A stretch of 64,000 nucleotides of DNA from Ustilago trichophora (taxonomy: Eukaryota > Basidiomycota > Ustilaginomycetes > Ustilaginales > Ustilaginaceae). Numbering within the stretch: the stretch's first letter is position 1; every line of letters starts with the position of its first letter. Position numbers and translations under genes: made by a program. The stretch lies in the NCBI GenBank assembly GCA_900323505.1, contig OOIN01000008.1, positions 558,001 through 622,000 on the forward strand. The letters run 5' to 3'. The notes below the pieces were generated by a model, which searched no databases, was not told the DNA's origin, and was given only the letters and a program-made list of their open reading frames with translations. Below are positions 10,255-20,486 of this stretch, one piece after another.

Positions 10255-10420
10255 TCAAAACACCTTTAATTCCTTGCTGGGTTCTTGCAAGCATACACTC
10301 TCGGTTCGGTCGTGAGCCAGACGAAGGAGAAAACATGACCAACAGAGCCCTTCTCCCCTGACGTAGGAAATCTTTCTCCCAACACATCTCGTTGCAGCCA
10401 TGGCAAAGTTGTTGCTTCAT
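10255..10420 (-). pseudogene. Zinc-ribbon-like copy 2, frameshifted
   Basis: Reading from ATG 10420 gives MKQQLCHGCNEMCWEKDFL, with a first knuckle CHGC at about residues 6-9. A second knuckle, CWSC, is encoded by 10344-10333 but in the next frame. Dropping one base of the G-rich run near 10350-10360 gives exactly 16 residues between the pairs, as in copy 1, with an aromatic residue at the same loop position. The shifted frame ends at TGA 10257-10255, about 54 residues in all. A TATATAT element at 10527-10533 lies about 107 nt upstream. This could be a decayed copy, a sequencing slip in a G run, or a recoded gene. Family membership rests on spacing only. Confidence 0.4.
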
Positions 10421-10526
10421 TGGCGCTATACGGTTTGTTTGAGAGCACGACAGCATGTGCTGTTGAGGATGCAGAGATGGGGTAAATGGGCTGTGCGGGT
10501 CTACCAATGGGAGACGAGCCTGTGAA

Positions 10527-10533
10527 ATATATA
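10527..10533 (-). promoter_or_regulatory. TATA element upstream of zinc-ribbon copy 2
   Basis: The minus strand reads CTATATATTTC about 107 nt before the ATG at 10420, close to the TATA-to-ATG distance of copy 1 (about 90 nt). Confidence 0.45.
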
Positions 10534-11054
10534 GGCTAGCTTGAATTATGCCGATCAAGATGGGCTTTGCTTTTCGAAGAGGGAGAGGGTCTGTTACCCG
10601 GTATGATCTCTTGGCGCCATCATCTTCATCTTGGCCGAAGATCGACCGATTCTCATCCTGACACATTACAGCAAGCCGCGATGAAGGAGCGGCGCAGGCT
10701 TGAGCTCAAGTCAGAACAAACGTTTGACTTTAGACTGCCGCGGGAAGCATGTTGAAGATCTTCGTACCAATTTCGGGGCGGAGGAGGCGTTTTTTTTTTT
10801 GGAATGCGTTGTAGAAGAAAGCCGGGCTACAATGTATACTTGCGCAGCTGCTTCCTAGAGGAGGATTGTAGGTGGTAGCAGAGATATAAGATGTACGTTG
10901 CAAGCGCTCGTGCTTTCATTTTTTTTTTTTTCCCTTCTTCACCATCGACACACATCGGTCAACTTTCTCAACTCGCCTACCTCAAAATCTTGTTTCGGCC
11001 TCTCCTGTGTATCCACCTGTTCACCTCTTCTTTCTTCTGCTTTGGCCAGGAAGC
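10534..11054. other. Intergenic DNA between zinc-ribbon copies 2 and 3
   Basis: It contains T runs at about 10791-10801 and 10919-10931 and a TATAAG at 10885-10890 that could serve copy 3. No open frame shows convincing coding character. Confidence 0.4.
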
Positions 11055-11511
11055 ATGTCGTTGGGCGTCAGAACTTGCCAATTGTGCCTCGAGTCAAAGC
11101 CCGGTGTCGAGTATGCCTCGTCAGACGCCGAACTCTGCAGCTGATGCAGACGAATGCCGTCGATGGGATCATCGCTTCTGATACGGTAATCCTGATGATC
11201 CTTGTCCAGCTCAAATCCTTCGCAACGACCTGTAACTACAAAGGCCCCGACCTCAAACTCGAGCCCCACGAGTTTCACGATATGTCAATTCCTGTCCGAA
11301 ATCGGACCGAGGACGGACAACAACAACAAACACAACAACAACAGGGAGATCACCTCTCCCTCAACAACAGTTGAATACCACGCTTCTGAGGAGCTTGTTC
11401 ATGCAAGCTCAGAAGGTTGCGGGGTGTATCGACGCTCTCGATGACAGCATGGGAGATTTCAAGCGTCTATGGGAGATTTACAAGGATGCTGCTGCTAGGG
11501 GCGAAATTTGA
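11055..11511 (+). pseudogene. Zinc-ribbon-like copy 3, interrupted by an in-frame TGA
   Basis: From ATG 11055 the frame reads MSLGVRTCQLCLESKPGVEY, with a first knuckle CQLC. After exactly 16 residues come Cys, Ser, a TGA (11142-11144) and Cys, so the stop lies inside the second CxxC pair. The frame closes again at TAA about 14 codons later. A coding-looking piece in another frame (about 11372-11511) ends ...GCIDALDDSMGDFKRLWEI..., which aligns with LVDALAALSGFLHRV of copy 1 (DAL, Gly and Arg identical). Between them lies a CAA/ACA-rich stretch. It reads as a decayed paralog with several lesions, or as a spliced gene I could not resolve. Confidence 0.4.
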
Positions 11512-11738
11512 TACTGGGATTGATACGAAGCAGGTGTACATCTGTAATTTAGTATCGCAATACGTCTTAGAGCTTCTTTCAGCGTCGCATTTTCTCCAAG
11601 ACGACACAAAGTGCTCAATATGACATTGTTCGATCTCAGTTCCTTTTTTTTTCTGTGGGATGAGGCTTCAAATGTCGAACCAGCCGCTGCAGACATGAGA
11701 TGGACTCGATTGATTGATTCCGAGTAAGACAATTGTGG

Positions 11739-13406
11739 CTAGTCTTGGTCACTCATAAGCTCAGCCAACTCCGCCTCCTCTTCAGCAGTCATCTGTACCC
11801 CCACAACCGCATTCTCCCCTTGCTTCTTTACCGTCATCGGAGGCAATGAATTTTGATCCCAATCAGCGCCGAGCTTCCTCTCTTCTTCCATCACCGGCTT
11901 GAGCTCTGGCTTTGGCAATGTCGCAATGCTGTTTAGATTCCATCGTCTGATGGAACCGTCTAGACCTGCCGAAACCACCCACAGCTCTTCGCTTTTTGCT
12001 AGGGGGAGAACTGTTGAAGTGCAACTCGAGGCCGAGGCTGCGGGGGAACGAGACCAAAGTGCTAGAGAGGTTACTTCGTGCCAATGTCCCTCGACTTCGA
12101 TAATCTCTTCGTCCGACAAGGTATGTAGACGCAGATGTTCGTCACTTCCAGCGGTAAGAACTGCTTCACTGAACGTGTCGAAGTAGTGCGAAGTGGAGGA
12201 AGATGGCGAGAGATGGAGTGCAAGGGGTAAGACGGATTTCACAAAATCTCGATGGGGGATTTTTACATATGGTACCGAGAGAGGTTCTTGGTTGCCAAGG
12301 AGGGGTGTATTGGTCGTCGATGTGGTGGTGCGAGATGAACCTTTGTTGGAGGATGGTTGGAGGGTGGGGGAGAGTCGATAGCCTGCAGCGGATTTGTCTC
12401 CCGAAGCGGCCCATACCTCGGCAACGAGTTGATATCTTCCTCCTTCCTCGTCTTCTTTCACCTCACTAACGAAGGCATCATTTCGACGAGTGGTGGGGGA
12501 TGAAGGTTCACCCTCAACCTCGACGCGTCTCCATCCTATTTTGAGGTCGTATACGGCGGTGGAGAATCCTTGAATTTCTCGCTGAACCTCGAGCCGCAAA
12601 GTGGTCGGATTGAGCGTTGATTCGAGTACCCGACCCATCGAGTCGGCAGAGTAGAGACGGGTGATACCGTCCAATCCAACAAAAGAAGCGAGAACGTTGA
12701 CTGGTCGCGTGTGCGATTTGTTCTGGTGGATGCACTTGAGCTTTCCCTCTACTGTAGTTGCTGAAGCAGCTAGGGCGAGGAGGGGGGTCGCATCGAACAG
12801 CATTATGCTCTTATCGCTTCCTGCGGCTGCAATGTAGGTCGTATTGGCGGATTGAAAGATGTGGACAGACTTGATGAAGTCCGCCATTGCATCGGGTACC
12901 TCCAACAGCGGTGTGGCGGTGGACTTGTCATTGGGGCTGTTGGAGACGCGGTAGATGCGGAGAGCTTTATCCCACGATCCTGTCACGAGAAGCTTCTCCC
13001 CCGCTGTGGTTGTCAAAAAGTCGAATGTGGGAATGGGAGCTTTTGCCCCACGATACGTGTTCACCGTCTTTCCACTTTCCCCATCTACCTGACGAACAAT
13101 GCCTCCAGATTCCGAAGTCCAGATGGATCCTCCTTGGTTGTCCACCTCAAGCGAGAGGACGCGATATCGTCCACCATCCGCACCGGATCCTTCGACGGCG
13201 AGATCTTCGGCATTCTTGATGACTGCCTCCTCGAAACGAGGGTGGAGGTGGATTGGGTATCCGTATCGTGCTTTGGCTTCGTCCAGTGACGATGATGAAG
13301 AAAGCGAGACGAGACCGGATGTGTGAATGGCTTTGCGTGATCGATAGGCTCCCAAGGCTTCCGAGTAGGAGGTCTGGAAGAGGGTGGCGTTGCTCGTTGT
13401 CTGCAT
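11739..13406 (-). CDS. WD40-repeat protein, function unknown
   Basis: Single exon of 555 residues from ATG 13406 (MQTTSNATLFQTSYSEALGA). The frame stays open upstream only to a TTG at 13613. Beta-propeller blades are visible, for example GEKLLVTGSWDKALRIYRV, TYIAAAGSDKSIMLFDA, SEAVLTAGSDEHLRLHTLSD and LWVVSAGLDGSIRRWNLNS. Low-complexity Ser/Thr loops separate some blades. The acidic C-terminus is AEEEAELAELMSDQD. No signal peptide or membrane segment is seen. It is probably a scaffold in the cytosol or nucleus; I cannot name a specific ortholog. Confidence 0.85.
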   Translation of the reverse strand: MQTTSNATLFQTSYSEALGAYRSRKAIHTSGLVSLSSSSSLDEAKARYGYPIHLHPRFEEAVIKNAEDLAVEGSGADGGRYRVLSLEVDNQGGSIWTSESGGIVRQVDGESGKTVNTYRGAKAPIPTFDFLTTTAGEKLLVTGSWDKALRIYRVSNSPNDKSTATPLLEVPDAMADFIKSVHIFQSANTTYIAAAGSDKSIMLFDATPLLALAASATTVEGKLKCIHQNKSHTRPVNVLASFVGLDGITRLYSADSMGRVLESTLNPTTLRLEVQREIQGFSTAVYDLKIGWRRVEVEGEPSSPTTRRNDAFVSEVKEDEEGGRYQLVAEVWAASGDKSAAGYRLSPTLQPSSNKGSSRTTTSTTNTPLLGNQEPLSVPYVKIPHRDFVKSVLPLALHLSPSSSTSHYFDTFSEAVLTAGSDEHLRLHTLSDEEIIEVEGHWHEVTSLALWSRSPAASASSCTSTVLPLAKSEELWVVSAGLDGSIRRWNLNSIATLPKPELKPVMEEERKLGADWDQNSLPPMTVKKQGENAVVGVQMTAEEEAELAELMSDQD

Positions 13407-14111
13407 GTTGGCTTCAATCCCAGATTGAGATTCGGTTGGTCTTGAGAATGAACTTGGCGCGGTGCTCGTGGTGGTGAGCAGCAGACGTCCTAATTGTACC
13501 GTTTGAACGTGATTGATCCCTCCTTTAGGCGCTGGTCTTCGTGAGTCAAGATGGTGATGGAACGAGAACAAGGTTCGACAGACTCTAGTAGCAAAGTACC
13601 AATTCGAGCGCAAGCAGCCTGCTTTCGGAGATAGGAAGAGTTGAATGAACCCTTGCCTAGAGTGTGTTGCACAAACGGCAGCTTTTTTTGTGCAGTGTTG
13701 GACTCGACGCGTCTCTTTACGCTTCCATTCGTTTTCTTCTTAACGCGCGAGAAAGTAAAAGTAGGACCTGCACCAACTGCATCCTTTTCTGCTCACATCT
13801 GCCAAGTACGAACCCGCATCCTCATCTTGACCAGTCTCAACCTAAACCAGCTTACAACAACTTCCCTTAGCAGGAAGTTCACACACACACACACACAAGA
13901 CCTCAACATACACACAGAGAGAAAGAGGTGGATTAGATCTTTTGGAGATTGATATAAGAGTAAACAAGCAACGACACTAAAGGGGGGCGTTTTTCTACAG
14001 GAGGTTAAGCTTTAAGTCCCCCATCACATCTACTACGAGGAGATGGAGTGTTAAGGGAACTTTGATGCCCATTCCGACGAGCTATGATCCGCTTTGGTGG
14101 AGCTGCAAAAT
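13407..14111. other. WD40 gene promoter and citrate synthase 3' flank
   Basis: Both neighbours run on the minus strand, so this holds the citrate synthase 3'-UTR and the WD40 gene leader. A short CA run is at about 13880-13899. No further gene is seen. Confidence 0.5.
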
Positions 14112-15862
14112 TTACTTCTTGAGGAAAGCCTCGAGCGAGTCCATCGACATGGACTTGGGGCGCTCGATGGGCATGCCGAGGTATCGGTCGGCGACGAGCT
14201 GGGGGAGGGCACCAATGGCACGCGAGATACCGAAGATGACGGTGTAGTAGGTGAACTCGGTAAGGCCGTACTGGTAGAGAACGCAACCGGAAGCGGCGTC
14301 GACGTTGGGGAAGGGGTTCTTGGTCTTTCCGTGCTCCTTGAGGACGCCGGGGGCGACCTGGCTGACCTTCTGGACGAGCTGGACGATCGAGCTGTCACGA
14401 AGCTCGGGGCGGGTGTCGCAGAACTTGCTGAGCGCGGTGAATCGCGGGTCGGGCTGACGGAGAACGGCGTGACCGTAACCGGGGACGACACGGCCCGACT
14501 TGAGGGTGGACCAGAGGTACTCCTTGATCTGCTCCTCCGAGGCGTTCTCGCCAACGGCCTCCTGCATGGCAAGAGCCCAGCCGAGAACCTCCTGGTTGGC
14601 GAGACCGTGGAGGGGACCGGCGAGACCGAGAAGGGCAGCCGAGTAGGAGAGGTAAGGGTCCGAGAGAGCCGAACCGACCAAGTGGGCAGTGTGGGCGGAA
14701 ACGTTACCACCCTCGTGGTCACCGTGGATGGCAATGTAGAGACGGAGGTAGTCGGTCATACCCTGGTTGTCACCGTAGCCAATCATGTTGGAGTAGTTGC
14801 CGATCAAGTCGAGGTTCGAGTCGATGGCCTGCTTGCCGTCACCACGGCCGAAGACGTTGTAGTAGATACGAGCGGCAACAGCGGGGAGCTTGGCAATGAG
14901 GTCGATCGAGTCGTCGAGGACGGGGGCCCAGTACTCGGTCTTCTTGATACCCTTGGCGTAGGCAGCGGCGAACTTGCTGTCGTGGTTGAGGGCAGCGACG
15001 GCAGCGGCGAACTGGGTCATGGGGTGGAGGGTCTTGGGGAAAGAGTCGATGATCTTCTCGACGTGGGCGGGGAGAGCACCCTTGGCGGCGAGCTCAGCGG
15101 AGAGACCCTTGACCTCGGCCTTGGAGGGGACGTTGCCGGTCAAAAGGAGCCAGAGCATGGACTCGGGGACTGTTTTAAAAAGAAGCATCGAGGAGGAATA
15201 TGAGCGTCAGTTTATGCCGTCGTTTGGCCTTTTTGCTGCCATTACTCGGAAGGATTCGCAGCAAATTCCGACGTATGTGTGCAAAGCTGCCTTTGCAAGT
15301 TAAGCACTTTGGCAAGTGCCTCCTTTTGCTACGGAGCTGCACAGAGACGTGGGAACGCGGCTTCGGCTGCAAATCGAACGAAATGCTCTAACGACAGCAA
15401 TCTTGGCATCGCTGCGTTGATTGCAAGCCATTAGGAGAGCAAAAATTTGAATGCTTCTTGTGAAAACAATAGAGCGTAGAGATGGATGTACTTACGGATC
15501 TCGTTACCGTTGAGGCCAAGGTCAGCGGCGGTGGGGAGGACCTTCTGGGAGTCGGGGATGGACTTGCCGTGGAAGGTGATACCGGTCTCGGAGTCGAGAA
15601 CGGAACCCTCCCAGAGCATGACCTTGAGGCCACGCATACCACCGAGGAGGTGCTGAAGCTGGATCTCGCCGAGCTTGGACTCGCCGTGCTCAGCCTTGAG
15701 CTTCTTGAGCTGCTCCTGCTTGGCAGGGATGATCTCGGCGACAGCATCCTTGAGGGTCTTGGTGGAGGCGAATCGGACGGCACCAGCGCCGGCAGCGGCG
15801 GCGAACTGGCGGGTGGGGGCAGCAGCCCGAAGAGCAAGGCGGGGGACGGTGAGCGACAACAT
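14112..15862 (-). CDS. Citrate synthase, mitochondrial
   Basis: It condenses acetyl-CoA with oxaloacetate to citrate, the entry step of the TCA cycle. Two exons, 15862-15496 and 15169-14112, give 474 residues. The 326 nt intron has a GTAAG donor and a TTTTAAAACAG acceptor, and joins NGNEI to [15 protein letters not shown]. The first 30 residues ([20 protein letters not shown]...) look like a presequence. Catalytic residues by family alignment are His310 ([10 protein letters not shown]), His356 ([16 protein letters not shown], the family signature) and Asp413 (FPNVDAASG). The C-terminus, EAFLKK, is not a peroxisomal signal, so this is the mitochondrial form. The sense strand largely avoids TTA, CTA and TCA codons, which suggests high expression. 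Confidence 0.97.
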
Positions 15863-16928
15863 CTTTTTACGAAGAAAGGGAGGGAAAAGGGATGTGATGG
15901 TGGTGGAGGGAGGAGAGGAAAGCCCAAAATTTGGGAGTCAGTGTGAGAGAATATCGACCGAGCGAATGAGCGAGCGATCAAGCAGCGATCAGCGAACGGG
16001 CGAAAAAGAGAGAGAGAGAAAGAGAAAGAGAAAGCGACCCGGAAGGTCAACGCGAGCGAGAGACCGAGCGGCACAAAGCAGCACCAGCTGTAGACAAGCA
16101 AGCAAAGCGATTGACGATGACGGGTGAAAAGGACCTTTTTTTTTTTTGAGAGAGAGACTCTCTACAGGCGGAATAGGGCGGGAGCCGATTTTCAAGAAGA
16201 ATCCAAAGCAGGAAACAACGGCAGGCGGCACACTCTCACAGATCGGTGGAGGCTGCTGTCACGCCCAAGCCAACCTTCAAGTCGGTGAAAAAAGAAAAGC
16301 GTGTCTTTGGCGAATCAAAAATAAATAATAAATAAATCAGGCAGAGATCCCCAACACCCTTTTGTTCCTCATCTTCTTCTTCTTCTTCTTCCTCATGATT
16401 GAATCACATCCAACTTTGTGCAGATAGTGCTGGTTGCTGAACCTTTTGTTTCTGCTCTTTGCTCAATCAATCCGTTGAAAAAGAAAAGGAATTCAAAAAA
16501 GTGACCGATCGTGATGATCTGCGTAAATTCACCCGCTCTGCTGAATCGATTATCGGATTTCACGCCCGAGTCTGCCTCGAATTCGGTCATCATCAACAAC
16601 ACACCTCTCTGACACTGTGTTGCTCTCTCTCACAAGTATCCACCAAAAAAGTGTTGCTCTCTCTTTCTCATCAGTATCGACCGAGATGCCTCCCACCAGA
16701 TGGATGTTGTACGGCCGACATCAAATGCCAGCTTTGAGCAAACTCAAGATCCCGCCATCACCATTCCTAAAACTGCATGCAAGATCAATACATCTTCAGA
16801 GCTCAACCTGAATGTGACTCTTTGTGAACATCATACAAAGTGCTATCATCCGCGGTTCTGGCCTGTCCATCAGCACGCCGGTGGAACTTTCAGACTTCAG
16901 TACTGTGATCAAGAAGTGTGCTGTTGAG

Positions 16929-16990
<62 letters not shown>

Positions 16991-18039
16991 GCCCCAAAAA
17001 TCTCTCTCCCTGCAGAGCACAGCACAGCACAGAGCAGCGTGTACTTTTCTTTTTTTTTCATTTTTCATGCGTATATTTTTTGCTTTTTCGGATCAACCGG
17101 CTCTTGCAAGACGATGGAAGACCGGCTCAAGTTCGGTTTGCATGCTCCTCTTTTGTTTCTTGTTTCTCGCAGATGCTTTTGTTCCAGCACGAATTGGACT
17201 CTTTCCAGCTTGTCCCAAAGCATCGTTGTAGTTGCGATACCAGGCAGATCCATCGTGAGGCAACAACTAAGAGCATCACAAGGCTTGATAGAAGTGTTTT
17301 GGATCTGGATCCACGGATGATCTTTGACTGCTGGCATTCATGCTAGCAGCAGCATGCTGAAGCTTGGCAAGTCTGACATTGCTCGGACCTACTTCTCCGC
17401 GCTCGTCCTTGTTACAAGTGTAGTTCGAAGGAGGAGGAGGAGGAGGAGGGGAATTGAGAAATGCGGGGCCCGAACAGATCCGCGAAGCCGCGGTGTTGTT
17501 CCACTTCCACAACAAGCATGCTGGGGAATCCGGCAAGCAATCTCTGCCGGATACCGACCTTTGCGGGCCATCGACCTCGCTACGTCACATTAGACGTGCC
17601 TGCGACACCTGAGAGAGTGTGTGTGTGAGTGTGTGCGTCTGGATTGTGAAGGGGCGTTAAAGAGGATGAGAGAAAAAGAGTTTGCTCCGTGTTCGTCCGA
17701 AAACTCGAAGGCCATTTGTTAGAGCGCACTTTATTAAATGAACTAGATTATGTCACGCTTTGTCATTCCCCCACGGATCAGACATGCATGCATCCTTGGA
17801 CACGTCGACTGTAACTCATCCTCCGAGTGCCGAAGTGTTGGTGTCCAACTCGCACAGCTTCTTCCTCGTCTTGGCTACCACATCTTCACAAAACCATCCG
17901 TGTGTGGGTAGCGACCCAGTGCAGCAAGAAGACGCTGTCAAAGCTGCCACCCAATAGCTCATAGCAATCGCGTCGCCGGTTTGATTTCTCGAGCACGACT
18001 CCGAACTCCATCCTCGTGCAGCACCCGTCGTGCAACATC
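15863..18039. other. Divergent region between citrate synthase and BET1
   Basis: This 2.2 kb should hold both promoters. It is rich in simple sequence: GA-rich DNA at 16007-16035, a 56-nt A run at 16929-16984 and a GGA run near 17433. A 75-codon frame at 16700-16927 (starting MDVVRPTSNASFEQTQDP, Cys- and His-rich at the end) is possible but unsupported. No gene is called. Confidence 0.5.
16929..16984. repeat. Poly(A) tract, 56 nt
   Basis: An uninterrupted A run, the longest homopolymer in the window. No flanking target-site duplication or coding sequence next to it suggests a retroelement tail. Confidence 0.95.
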
Positions 18040-18677
18040 ATGAACCGCCGTGCAGGAGCCACCGACCGGCACGCCCTTCTCGCAGGAGGAGCCTATCCCA
18101 CCTCCTCCTCCCTGTCCGCCTATCGCTCCTCCTCACCGTACGATTCGAACCCATACCCCTCCACATCCAATGGTTCCTCTTCCACCCCCTATCAAAGCTC
18201 CGACTTTATCGGCGCGCCCAAGAAGGAGCCTCCCACCTCAAACAACAGCTCCTCATCCTACGGAGATGGCATCTTCGGCCGTGCTGCATCGGCCTATTCC
18301 GCAACACGCACAGCAGAAGATCTCGAAGAGCAGAACGATCAGCGTCTCGAAGGTCTCACCGCCCGAGTATCCATGTTGAAGGAGATCACGCTCAACATTG
18401 GCACAGAGGTTAGGGAGTCGACAAAAGACCTAGGTGTGTTGGGAGAGGCGTTTGAGAACACTTCCGCTTTCCTAGGAGGCACGTTTAAGAGGATGAACAA
18501 GATGGCGAAACGTCAGGGAGGTTGGTTCTGCAATATGATGCTCTTCTTGCTTTTCGTAACGTGGATCTTTGTAAGTGTCGGCCTTATGTGGTTGCGATGC
18601 AAGCTAGATTTGCTGACATCCTTTGTTCGATCATTGCTTTGCGTTGGCAGGTCTTCTTATGGTGGTGGAGAAGATGA
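18040..18677 (+). CDS. Bet1-type SNARE for ER-Golgi transport
   Basis: Tail-anchored Qc-SNARE acting in ER-to-Golgi vesicle fusion. Exons 18040-18570 and 18651-18677 give 185 residues. The 80 nt intron has GTAAGT, a TGCTGAC branch site and a TTGGCAG acceptor. It sits inside the membrane anchor, and splicing gives TWIFVFLWWWRR at the end. Residues 1-90 are Ser/Tyr/Pro-rich. The SNARE helix (about 95-155) includes LTARVSMLKEITLNIGTEV and FENTSAFLGGTFKRMNKMAK, very close to animal Bet1 (IEIGHEV, TTGFLGKTM). The anchor is residues 162-183. YKT6, another SNARE of the early secretory pathway, is also in this window. Confidence 0.93.
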
Positions 18678-19204
18678 TATATGCCTTCCCCCAAACTCCT
18701 CTTTTCGCCTTGCATTCAGTCCTCCTTTCTTCCGTCAACAGTCTTTTTTCAGTCATCAGTGTATTTGTATCTCGCAATCCAGCATCCACTTTCTTTCGCT
18801 CGTTCTCCCCCTCTTCTTTTCTCGCCCTTCGTGATCAACCAGCAAGACGTCAACAGCAAGATTGTCCAAGTTCAATCTCTCACGACTGCGGTACCACGCT
18901 GCACTCTTGGCAAAGTACGGGAAGGAGAAACCAAAATGACATTGTAGAAAAAGAGGGCCATCTCTCGGAGGCCAACGAAGTACAAATGCTGAAAAAGTCA
19001 CGGCGCAGCGGTGGCTCCGCAGAAGCTCTCTGAGGGGGGGATATCCAGCCAACCCTCTGCTTGCGCACTCTATCGACGAAACGAAGCGGATACAATCAGG
19101 AGCAATCCAAAAGCTAGAACAAAGGTGGCAAAAAAATAATGGCGTGTACAACATCGACATCACAACTTCCATCAAACACAACCACCCCTTTATCATGCTC
19201 ATCC
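18678..19204. other. Convergent 3' flanks of BET1 and the barrel protein gene
   Basis: Two genes end towards each other here. Long frames overlap on both strands, but none has recognisable features. No gene is called. Confidence 0.5.
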
Positions 19205-19909
19205 TCAAACAGAGAGCAACTTGGGACCGAACAATGCCAAATCCCAAGGGTTTGGTGTCTTGGTCTTGTACATCTTCAACCCTTTGATCCTTCCCTCCTG
19301 CAACGTACCACTGGGGCTCAACTTTTTGAATGCCGATTTGGTCAAGTCGACGTGATCCTTTGCGCAACCGGCGCACTTGTCGATGACTCTAACCACGACG
19401 CAGTGGTTGTCGGCTTGCTTGTTGCAAAGCTTGACAAACTCTCCACACTGTGGGCCGTCATCCCAGTGTTTGACGACGGCTCCGATGTGACAGCTGTTGA
19501 CGGGTTGCCAGCTTCCTCCACCGTTGCCGCACTGGGGGTTGAGCAGGTCGTGAGAGGCGTACCAGGTGATTTGGACGTCGGGAGACCAGAGTTCATCCTG
19601 TTCGGCCGGGCCCAGGGTGAAGTGCTGGACGGCGGAGGTGGATTTGGACTTGTGGTGTTTCGAGTGTTTGTGGTGATGTTTGGTACGACGCATGAGAGAA
19701 CGCTGTTCGAGCTGTTCGGGTGTGTAGTCGTCGTCATCGTCGTCTCCGACGACCGAGTTGATGAATTGGAGCGGTTGGCCGTCGTCATCCAGCTCTTGGG
19801 GAAGAGCGGGGATGGACGAGGTAGAGGGAAGAGTCTCCTCGGCGATAGCACCAATGGTGAGCAGAGCGAATGTCGCGAGAACCGCGTTGAAGAGCGTGAT
19901 GCGAACCAT
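19205..19909 (-). CDS. Secreted double-psi beta-barrel (RlpA/barwin-like) protein
   Basis: 234 residues from ATG 19909; an upstream TTG is ignored. A signal peptide is clear at 1-23 (MVRITLFNAVLATFALLTIG). Next come an acidic Asp run (about 55-61), a dibasic RR at 74-75 that could be a Kex2 site, and a His/Lys segment (TKHHHKHSKHHKSKS). The barrel domain spans about 115-225, with paired cysteines and the family motif VIDKCAGCAKDHVDLTKSAF, where the Asp residues line the barrel groove. Such fungal proteins are related to barwin, expansins and cerato-platanin partners. They act outside the cell, on the wall or as protease inhibitors. Substrate and role here are unknown. Confidence 0.85.
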   Translation of the reverse strand: MVRITLFNAVLATFALLTIGAIAEETLPSTSSIPALPQELDDDGQPLQFINSVVGDDDDDDYTPEQLEQRSLMRRTKHHHKHSKHHKSKSTSAVQHFTLGPAEQDELWSPDVQITWYASHDLLNPQCGNGGGSWQPVNSCHIGAVVKHWDDGPQCGEFVKLCNKQADNHCVVVRVIDKCAGCAKDHVDLTKSAFKKLSPSGTLQEGRIKGLKMYKTKTPNPWDLALFGPKLLSV

Positions 19910-20390
19910 ATTGTCGACAGAAGCTGCTCTCGAGTGCAATCAAAAACGTTGGACTGGATGTATATGTGCAGTGAATGAAGCCGGAACAAAGAGCGTAGTC
20001 GGTCTCAAATATTGTAGTCGTGAAGGTGTGGAGAAAGGGGGATAGACAAAGGGGGAGAGGAATTCTAGAATTGGGGAGAGGAGAGGAAGGGGGATTAGAT
20101 GGTGGTGGTGGTGGAGAAGGAAGGTCGCAGCCGTCACAAAGTGATGAGGGGGATATGTATACTTGCACGTCCACACGAGGGGCTATTCCTGCGGCAAGCG
20201 TGGCAGATGTGCAACGTGAGGCGGAGATATGCCACCAACAGGCGGGACAGGCGGGAGACGCACACGGCGGCTCAACACAAGGCGCCTCTCCTCTGGGCGG
20301 TTGACACGGGAAAAACACAGTACAGCACAGCAACATCGATCCCGTTGTGCTTTGCTTGGTGCCTGATCGACAGAACGCGCCTCACGCCAC

Positions 20391-20486
<96 letters not shown>

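Noticed and set aside
11739..13613. Longer N-terminus for the WD40 protein
   Set aside because: The extension starts at TTG, not ATG; the first ATG in frame is at 13406.
14094..15203. A 369-codon frame antisense to citrate synthase
   Set aside because: Same codon-bias mirror effect; composition is repetitive Gly/Val/Glu without motifs.
16929..16984. Poly(A) tract as a retrotransposon tail
   Set aside because: No reverse transcriptase or other mobile-element frame nearby and no target-site duplication seen.
18142..18152. B-box-like GATTCGAACCC (minus strand GGGTTCGAATC)
   Set aside because: It lies inside BET1 coding sequence with no matching A box or cloverleaf.
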